A stretch of 64,000 nt of DNA from Candidatus Krumholzibacteriota bacterium (GTDB lineage Bacteria; Krumholzibacteriota; Krumholzibacteriia; LZORAL124-64-63). The stretch is from positions 33,820 through 97,819 of the forward strand of contig JAJRZA010000035.1 in assembly GCA_024275485.1 (NCBI GenBank). Reading direction: 5' to 3'. Below, piece by piece: positions 63,803-64,000 of this stretch. The notes under the pieces were generated by a model, which had not been told where the DNA came from, ran no database searches, and saw only the letters and a program-made list of their open reading frames with translations. A program made the translations under genes and the position numbers. How positions within the stretch are numbered: position 1 is the first letter of the stretch; each line of letters starts with the position of its first letter.

Positions 63803-63992
63803 CCCCAACTATGCAAAACCACGTTGACCGAAACCACTTAAGTTGCTGCCATGGTACGCCAGCAGTGGAAAAAGTCAGGATTTTCTGGACCTCATGTATC
63901 ACGGATACACCACGGTCCAGAAAATCCTGACTTTTTCCACTGCTGGCGCACCCTGACAGCTTTCGCCTCAACGTGGTTTTGCATAGTTGGGG
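63803..63992. repeat. Nested inverted repeat at the right edge
   Basis: Outer arms 63803-63827 and 63968-63992 (25 bases, exact) enclose inner arms 63857-63891 and 63914-63948 (35 bases, exact). The spacers between them do not pair. No gene inside. It could be a miniature mobile element or a very large terminator; what lies to the right is not visible. Confidence 0.6.
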
Positions 63993-64000
63993 TTATTTTA

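Noticed and set aside
1..64000. CRISPR arrays, rRNA, tRNA, phage or intact transposase genes
   Set aside because: No regularly spaced repeats, no conserved RNA gene sequence and no transposase or integrase motif were recognised on reading the window.

Overview
The window (about 57% G+C by eye) looks like chromosome from an uncultivated FCB-group bacterium, of the Krumholzibacteriota / Eisenbacteria / Latescibacterota kind. The reasons are: five large secreted proteins ending in the same NPFNPxx + immunoglobulin-like sorting module, an outer-membrane beta-barrel, two secreted S9 peptidases, a periplasmic HtrA and MsrA, multihaem cytochromes, and a prkA/DUF444/spoVR operon. The phylum is inferred. 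No rRNA, tRNA, CRISPR array, phage or intact insertion sequence was seen.

Left edge to 12 kb: a truncated RpiB-DeoC fusion whose linker resembles a microcompartment encapsulation peptide; a winged-helix regulator with two matching upstream dyads; a peptide-modification-like cassette (nucleotidyltransferase, S26 peptidase, HprK-like kinase split by an in-frame TAA, PqqD-like protein); a secreted FG-GAP protein whose codon 47 is an in-frame TGA in a UxxC redox motif with a SECIS-like hairpin behind it (probable selenoprotein); HtrA; and a large subtilase.

12-23 kb: a decayed OsmC gene, YihY, an S9 peptidase, a fatty-acid hydroxylase, a pteridine-reductase-like SDR and an Smr protein, then the most unusual locus. 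This is a leftward unit with two small paralogous precursor-like peptides (shared LxIQQxEERLExSxL leader, GG, CxNDKC core), an LpxL-like acyltransferase that overlaps the first peptide gene, and an M50 membrane protease that starts one base after the acyltransferase stop. I read it as a candidate ribosomal peptide (RiPP) pathway, possibly a lipidating one.

23-40 kb: SpmA-SpmB fusion, glycosyltransferase, VanZ-like protein, beta-propeller, MATE-like transporter, VPS10-type propeller, an unrecognised 597-residue protein, ArfB, cupin, a second S9 peptidase and a secreted lamin-tail/endonuclease I protein.

40-48 kb: a four-gene operon prkA - DUF444 - spoVR - prkA-like behind a sigma-54-like -24/-12 element. 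48-59 kb: galE, a small secreted protein, malic enzyme-phosphotransacetylase, MscS, a second secreted protein with an in-frame TGA (CxxU), a beta-barrel and an SSS symporter.

59-64 kb: an Hmc-like electron-transfer operon (4x[4Fe-4S] protein, NrfD/HmcC-like membrane protein, 50-residue membrane protein, 13-haem cytochrome) from a consensus sigma-70 promoter, then exported MsrA and a nested inverted repeat at the right edge.
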